From Pseudomonas sp. (lineage in GTDB: Bacteria; Pseudomonadota; Gammaproteobacteria; Pseudomonadales; Pseudomonadaceae), in contig JAURXE010000152.1 in assembly GCA_030654635.1 (NCBI GenBank), positions 1 to 5,210 on the forward strand: DNA of 5,210 nt, given 5' to 3'. The position numbers were made by a program, and so were the translations under genes. Numbering within the stretch: position 1 is the stretch's first letter; each line of letters starts with the position of its first letter. The notes beneath the pieces are model-generated. The model saw only the letters and a program-made list of their open reading frames with translations. It ran no database searches and was not told where the DNA came from. Of this stretch, positions 1 to 5,210 are shown piece after piece.

Positions 1-1
1 A

Positions 2-1920
<1,919 letters not shown>

Positions 1921-1985
1921 GTGGCGGCCGGCAAGTCTCAGTCTCGAGCTTGTTCCGCGGGCTTGGCACCTGTGATTTAGCAACT

Positions 1986-1989
1986 GGAG
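1986..1989 (+). promoter_or_regulatory. Ribosome binding site of the small gene at 1995
   Basis: GGAG sits 5 bases before the ATG at 1995. It favours this start over the upstream in-frame TTG at 1950, which has no clear site and would add 15 residues of non-conserved appearance. Confidence 0.65.
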
Positions 1990-1994
1990 CTTTT

Positions 1995-2282
1995 ATGAGC
2001 GATGCCCTGCAATTGATTCTCGAAGATACCGATGGCACCCAGCTGGAAACCTCCTGCACGCGTTTTGCGGTGATCTGGCAAGGCAAGGAAATCTGGATTC
2101 AGCAAGCCGGCAATGGTCAATTGCTGATCGGCGTCGATGTTGAGGAAGGCGACACCGAATACGCTAATCTGTTAATGCGGCCGCTGGCGACCAACTTGGT
2201 CAGCCTGCAGTTGGAGATGGAGCCGGTTGAGGCGGATGACGAGGGTCACGTGCACGGCCCGGATTGCAATCACGATCACTGA
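1995..2282 (+). CDS. Small AST-operon protein of unknown function with His/Cys-rich C-terminal tail
   Basis: This is a 95-residue acidic protein, cytoplasmic as far as can be seen: no signal peptide or membrane segment. Residues 1-75 look like a small beta-rich domain with alternating hydrophobic residues (CTRFAVIWQGKEIWIQQ, then GQLLIGVDVEEGD). An acidic stretch, EPVEADDEG, leads to a tail with His85, His87, Cys91, His93 and His95 (GHVHGPDCNHDH). The tail is a plausible metal-binding segment, which is inference. From memory, pseudomonads carry a gene of this size between aruB and aruE (PA0900 in P. aeruginosa), left as hypothetical or labelled 'topoisomerase II'; nothing in 95 residues supports a topoisomerase. 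The start is set by GGAG 5 bases before the ATG. Its position 74 bases after astB and 27 before astE implies co-transcription, perhaps with a role tied to the AST enzymes. No catalytic motif is recognisable. Confidence 0.88.
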   Translation: MSDALQLILEDTDGTQLETSCTRFAVIWQGKEIWIQQAGNGQLLIGVDVEEGDTEYANLLMRPLATNLVSLQLEMEPVEADDEGHVHGPDCNHDH

Positions 2283-2309
2283 GTCTCGGCTCAACAACGA
2301 GGAACGCCA

Positions 2310-3311
2310 ATGCTCGCGCTGGGTAGGTTGCTTGAACTGACTCTGGCCGGCCGCGAGCCGGCTGAAAAAATCCAGCTGACCCAAGCCGGTGTGCGCCTGC
2401 ATTGGCTGGCCGAGGGTGCGCTGGAAGTGACGCCGCCTGCCAGCGATGACGACGGCTTTGATCTGTTGCTGTCGGCGGGTATTCACGGCAACGAAACGGC
2501 GCCCATTGAACTGCTCGACAGCCTGCTGCAAAGCATTGCTGGCGGGCACTTCAAGCCGCGGGTGCGCCTGTTGTTTTTGCTCGGTAACCCGCCGGCCATG
2601 CGCCGCGGCGAGCGCTTTATCGATCAAGATATCAATCGTCTTTTCAATGGCCGACACGCCGATGCCAGCGGTTACGAGGCCCTGCGTGCCTGCGAGTTGG
2701 AGCGCCTGGCGGCGAATTTCTTCAGCCTGCCGGGGCGCACCCGCTTGCATTACGACTTGCACACGGCCATTCGTGGCTCGCAAATCGAGCAATTTGCGCT
2801 CTATCCCTTCAGCCCCGAGCGAGTGCATTCGCGTCTGGAACTGGCGCGCTTGCAAGCGGCCGGGATCACGGCGGTGTTGCTGCAAAGCAAGGTCGGTATC
2901 ACCTTCAGCTCCTACACCTATGCCTGTCTCGATGCGGAGGCTTTCACCCTTGAGCTGGGTAGGGCGCGGCCCTTTGGGCAAAATCAAGCGGTCAACCTGC
3001 AGCAGCTCGAAGACCACCTGCAAAGTTTGATTGAAGGCACCGAAGCCTCCCTGGAGGGCCAGGTGCTGGATGTTCTGCAGCTGTTTCAGGTGGCGCGCGA
3101 GGTGATTAAACACAGCGATGCGTTTCGCTTGCACCTGCCCGCCGATGTCGAAAACTTCAGCGAGCTGCCACTTGGCTATCTGTTGGCCGAGGATATTGCC
3201 GGCACCCGCTGGATCATCGAAGAGCCGGGTGCGCGGATTATCTTCCCCAATCCAAAGGTCAAAAACGGCCTGCGCGCCGGACTTTTAGTGGTTCCCGTCA
3301 GCGCCGATTGA
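2310..3311 (+). CDS. astE: Succinylglutamate desuccinylase (zinc hydrolase)
   Basis: AstE (AruE) hydrolyses N-succinylglutamate to succinate and glutamate, the last AST step, in the cytoplasm. It belongs to the AstE/aspartoacylase group of the carboxypeptidase-like zinc hydrolases. The zinc ligands are visible as His59 and Glu62 in GIHGNE and His151 in YDLHTAIRG. The general base is Glu215 in [12 protein letters not shown]. The substrate-binding family motif DINRLFNG spans residues 107-114. Residues from about 50 to 240 form the catalytic domain and the remainder a beta-rich C-terminal domain ending in [20 protein letters not shown]. The length of 333 is close to the usual 320-335. ATG at 2310 is preceded by GAGGA with a 6-base spacer, and the [17 protein letters not shown] start agrees with pseudomonad AruE as I remember it. 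It is the last ast gene; alaS follows 118 bases later without an evident terminator. Confidence 0.97.
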   Translation: MLALGRLLELTLAGREPAEKIQLTQAGVRLHWLAEGALEVTPPASDDDGFDLLLSAGIHGNETAPIELLDSLLQSIAGGHFKPRVRLLFLLGNPPAMRRGERFIDQDINRLFNGRHADASGYEALRACELERLAANFFSLPGRTRLHYDLHTAIRGSQIEQFALYPFSPERVHSRLELARLQAAGITAVLLQSKVGITFSSYTYACLDAEAFTLELGRARPFGQNQAVNLQQLEDHLQSLIEGTEASLEGQVLDVLQLFQVAREVIKHSDAFRLHLPADVENFSELPLGYLLAEDIAGTRWIIEEPGARIIFPNPKVKNGLRAGLLVVPVSAD

Positions 3312-3352
3312 GCCGCAAAGGTTCAGTTCAGGCGATTCTCTGCATAAACAGG

Positions 3353-3381
3353 TTATCCCCTGGGCGCTCGGTCTATATAAT
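3353..3381 (+). promoter_or_regulatory. Predicted sigma-70 promoter of alaS
   Basis: A perfect TATAAT -10 box lies at 3376-3381. The best -35 at 17-bp spacing is TTATCC at 3353-3358, only 3 of 6 matches to TTGACA, and there is no TGn extended -10. Transcription would begin near 3387-3389, giving a leader of about 40 bases before the alaS ATG. The stretch right after the -10 box is GC-rich (GCGGGCC, 3382-3388), as in promoters sensitive to the stringent response; that link is inference. The promoter is predicted from sequence only. Confidence 0.7.
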
Positions 3382-3389
3382 GCGGGCCT

Positions 3390-3399
3390 TTGCCGGCAA
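3390..3399. repeat. Perfect 10-bp palindrome at the alaS transcription start; possible operator
   Basis: TTGCCGGCAA is a perfect inverted repeat beginning 8 bases after the end of the TATAAT box, so it sits at or just after the predicted +1. It is framed by imperfect outer arms, GCGGGCC (3382-3388) and GGCCGC (3405-3410), which could pair with one bulged G. E. coli AlaRS is known to repress its own gene by binding a palindrome that flanks the transcription start. Whether this element does the same is inference, since a short GC-rich palindrome can arise by chance. Confidence 0.4.
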
Positions 3400-3429
3400 T
3401 TTGTGGCCGCAGTTTCCGTGGACGAACCT

Positions 3430-5210
3430 ATGAAAAGCGCAGAAATCCGTGAAGCCTTCCTTCGCTTCTTCGAGGAGCAGGGGCACACCCGTGTTGCTTC
3501 CAGCTCGCTGATCCCAGCCAATGACCCGACCTTGTTGTTTACCAACGCCGGGATGAATCAGTTCAAAGATTGCTTTCTCGGCTTGGAAAAACGCGCCTAC
3601 ACCCGCGCCACTTCCAGTCAGAAATGCGTGCGTGCCGGCGGTAAGCACAACGACTTGGAAAACGTCGGCTACACCGCGCGCCATCACACCTTCTTCGAAA
3701 TGCTCGGCAACTTCAGCTTTGGCGATTATTTTAAGCGCGATGCAATCAACTACGCCTGGACCTTTCTGACCTCGGATAAGTGGCTGAACTTACCCAAGGA
3801 GAAGCTCTGGGTTACGGTTTATGCCAGTGATGACGAGGCCTACGACATCTGGACCCAAGAGATTGGCGTGCCAGCTGAGCACATGGTGCGCATTGGCGAC
3901 AATAAAGGCGCGCCCTACGCTTCGGATAACTTCTGGGCCATGGGCGACACCGGTCCGTGCGGACCTTGCACCGAAATTTTCTTCGACCACGGCGAGCATA
4001 TCTGGGGCGGCCCGCCGGGCTCACCAGAGGAAGACGGCGACCGTTATATCGAGATTTGGAACAACGTCTTTATGCAGTTCAATCGCACGGCTGACGGGGT
4101 TATGCATCCGTTGCCTGCGCCGTCTGTAGACACCGGCATGGGCTTGGAGCGCATCAGCGCCGTGCTGCAGCACGTCAACTCGAACTATGAGATCGACCTG
4201 TTTCAGAGCCTGCTGAACGCTGCGGCCAAGGCGATTGGTTGCGCCAATGAAGATCAAGCCTCGCTGAAAGTGGTCGCCGACCATATTCGCTCGTGCGGTT
4301 TCTTGATCGCCGATGGCGTGATCCCGTCCAACGAAGGCCGTGGCTATGTGCTGCGCCGCATCATTCGTCGCGCCTGCCGGCACGGCAACAAGCTCGGCGC
4401 CAAGGGCAGCTTCTTCTATCAAATAGTCGCGGCTCTGGTGGCCGAGATGGGCGCCGCCTTCCCCGAGTTGCAACAGCAGCAAGCGCAGATTGAGCGCGTA
4501 CTGAAAACCGAGGAAGAGCAATTTGCCAAGACCCTGGAGCAAGGCCTGAAGATCCTCGAGCAGGATCTGGCAGAGCTGCAGGGCACGGTGATCCCTGGTG
4601 AGGTGATCTTCAAACTCTACGACACCTTCGGTTTTCCGATGGACCTGACCGGCGACATCGCCCGTGAGCGCGAGCTGACTCTCGATGAGGCTGGTTTCGA
4701 GCGGGAGATGGACGCCCAGCGCGTGCGTGCGCGCTCGGCCAGTGCGTTCGGCATGGATTACACCAGCCTGTTCAAGGTCGACAGCGAAACCCGCTTTCTC
4801 GGCTATGACGGCACTCAGGGGCAGGGCGCAGTTGTCGCGCTGTTCAAGGCGGGCGAGGCGGTTGAGCAGCTATTGGCAGGCGAGGAGGGCGTGGTGGTGC
4901 TCGATCAGACGCCGTTCTACGCAGAATCCGGCGGTCAGATTGGTGATAGCGGTTACCTTTGCGCCACCGGCCTGCGCTTCGAGGTGCGTGACACCACCAA
5001 AGCCGGCGGCGCGTTTTTGCATCACGGCATTGTGGCGGCTGGTGGCCTGAAAATCGGTGCGACAGTGACCGCTGAAGTGGATGCCAGCGTGCGCCACGCC
5101 ACTGGCCTGAATCACTCGGCAACCCACTTGTTGCACGCCGCCTTGCGCCAGGTGCTGGGCGAGCATGTGCAGCAAAAAGGCTCGTTGGTTGACAGTCAGC
5201 GGCTGCGCTT
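3430..5210 (+). CDS. alaS: Alanyl-tRNA synthetase, N-terminal two-thirds (3' end outside window)
   Basis: AlaRS charges tRNA-Ala with alanine using ATP and clears mischarged Ser/Gly-tRNA-Ala. The window holds 593 complete codons of a family normally about 875 residues. The class II catalytic domain (about 1-260) shows Arg68 and Lys72 in [12 protein letters not shown], motif 2 in [19 protein letters not shown], Trp169 in [15 protein letters not shown], Asp234 and motif 3 GMGLER (236-241). The tRNA-recognition domain has the Asn301 and Asp398 equivalents of the E. coli G3:U70-reading residues ([20 protein letters not shown]). The editing domain has begun: PFYAESGGQ, then His562 and His566 of the HxxxH zinc motif (HSATH); the partner CxxxH and the C-Ala domain lie beyond the edge. 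ATG at 3430 is chosen because [19 protein letters not shown] is the family N-terminus. Only a short GGA at 3420-3422 precedes it, 7 bases away. The gene has its own promoter and is not part of the AST pathway. Confidence 0.98.
   Translation, partial: MKSAEIREAFLRFFEEQGHTRVASSSLIPANDPTLLFTNAGMNQFKDCFLGLEKRAYTRATSSQKCVRAGGKHNDLENVGYTARHHTFFEMLGNFSFGDYFKRDAINYAWTFLTSDKWLNLPKEKLWVTVYASDDEAYDIWTQEIGVPAEHMVRIGDNKGAPYASDNFWAMGDTGPCGPCTEIFFDHGEHIWGGPPGSPEEDGDRYIEIWNNVFMQFNRTADGVMHPLPAPSVDTGMGLERISAVLQHVNSNYEIDLFQSLLNAAAKAIGCANEDQASLKVVADHIRSCGFLIADGVIPSNEGRGYVLRRIIRRACRHGNKLGAKGSFFYQIVAALVAEMGAAFPELQQQQAQIERVLKTEEEQFAKTLEQGLKILEQDLAELQGTVIPGEVIFKLYDTFGFPMDLTGDIARERELTLDEAGFEREMDAQRVRARSASAFGMDYTSLFKVDSETRFLGYDGTQGQGAVVALFKAGEAVEQLLAGEEGVVVLDQTPFYAESGGQIGDSGYLCATGLRFEVRDTTKAGGAFLHHGIVAAGGLKIGATVTAEVDASVRHATGLNHSATHLLHAALRQVLGEHVQQKGSLVDSQRLR

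Noticed and set aside
1921..1994. Possible terminator or internal promoter in the astB to small-gene gap
   Set aside because: No stable hairpin with a T run. The best promoter-like pair (TTGTTC at 1951 region and GATTTA near 1974) is too weak to support. I see only the ribosome binding site at its end.
1950..1994. Longer version of the small protein starting at TTG 1950
   Set aside because: No ribosome binding site at that TTG, whereas the ATG at 1995 has GGAG at good spacing.
2172..3134. Minus-strand open frame of 320 codons opposite astE
   Set aside because: It is the antisense shadow of astE, rich in Gln/Arg/His with no recognisable domain, and it also runs across the end of the small upstream gene.
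3340..3351. LexA-like CTG...CAG element upstream of alaS
   Set aside because: The half sites are separated by 6 bases, whereas an SOS box needs 10 between CTG and CAG; the spacing is wrong.
3353..3361. DnaA-box-like TTATCCCCT
   Set aside because: Seven of nine matches to TTATCCACA in a single copy, with no cluster of boxes, AT-rich unwinding region or replication genes nearby. The same bases may serve as a weak -35 element.
4021..4542. Minus-strand open frame of 173 codons opposite alaS
   Set aside because: It lies wholly inside conserved alaS coding sequence and shows no credible motif; shadow of the real gene.

Overview
The window reads as ordinary gammaproteobacterial chromosome, most likely Pseudomonas or a close relative. 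The protein sequences match what I remember of P. aeruginosa arginine succinyltransferase (AST, aru) enzymes and alanyl-tRNA synthetase. The order aruD - aruB - small gene - aruE - alaS is also the pseudomonad arrangement as I recall it. The sequence is GC-rich and all supported genes lie on the + strand. No mobile element, CRISPR array, tRNA or rRNA gene, phage gene or sign of recent transfer is visible.

Layout. Positions 2-574 hold the 3' end of astD (succinylglutamate-semialdehyde dehydrogenase). It overlaps by 4 bases the GTG start of astB (N-succinylarginine dihydrolase, 571-1920). After a 74-base gap comes a 95-residue protein of unknown function with a His/Cys-rich tail (1995-2282). 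A further 27 bases on is astE (succinylglutamate desuccinylase, 2310-3311). A 118-base intergenic region (3312-3429) carries a TATAAT promoter and a perfect 10-bp palindrome near the predicted transcription start. It is followed by alaS (3430 to beyond the window end, 593 complete codons seen).

How the genes work together. AstB, AstD and AstE catalyse steps 2, 4 and 5 of the ammonia-producing AST pathway: succinylarginine to succinylornithine, succinylglutamate semialdehyde to succinylglutamate, and succinylglutamate to succinate plus glutamate. Steps 1 and 3 (the succinyltransferase and the aminotransferase) are expected upstream of the window, as is the arginine-responsive promoter. alaS is a housekeeping translation gene with its own promoter, but I see no clear terminator separating it from the ast genes.

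I found no undescribed multi-gene system. The two items most worth a second look are the small His/Cys-tailed protein inside the AST operon and the palindrome at the alaS start site, which recalls the known autoregulation of E. coli alaS by its own product.
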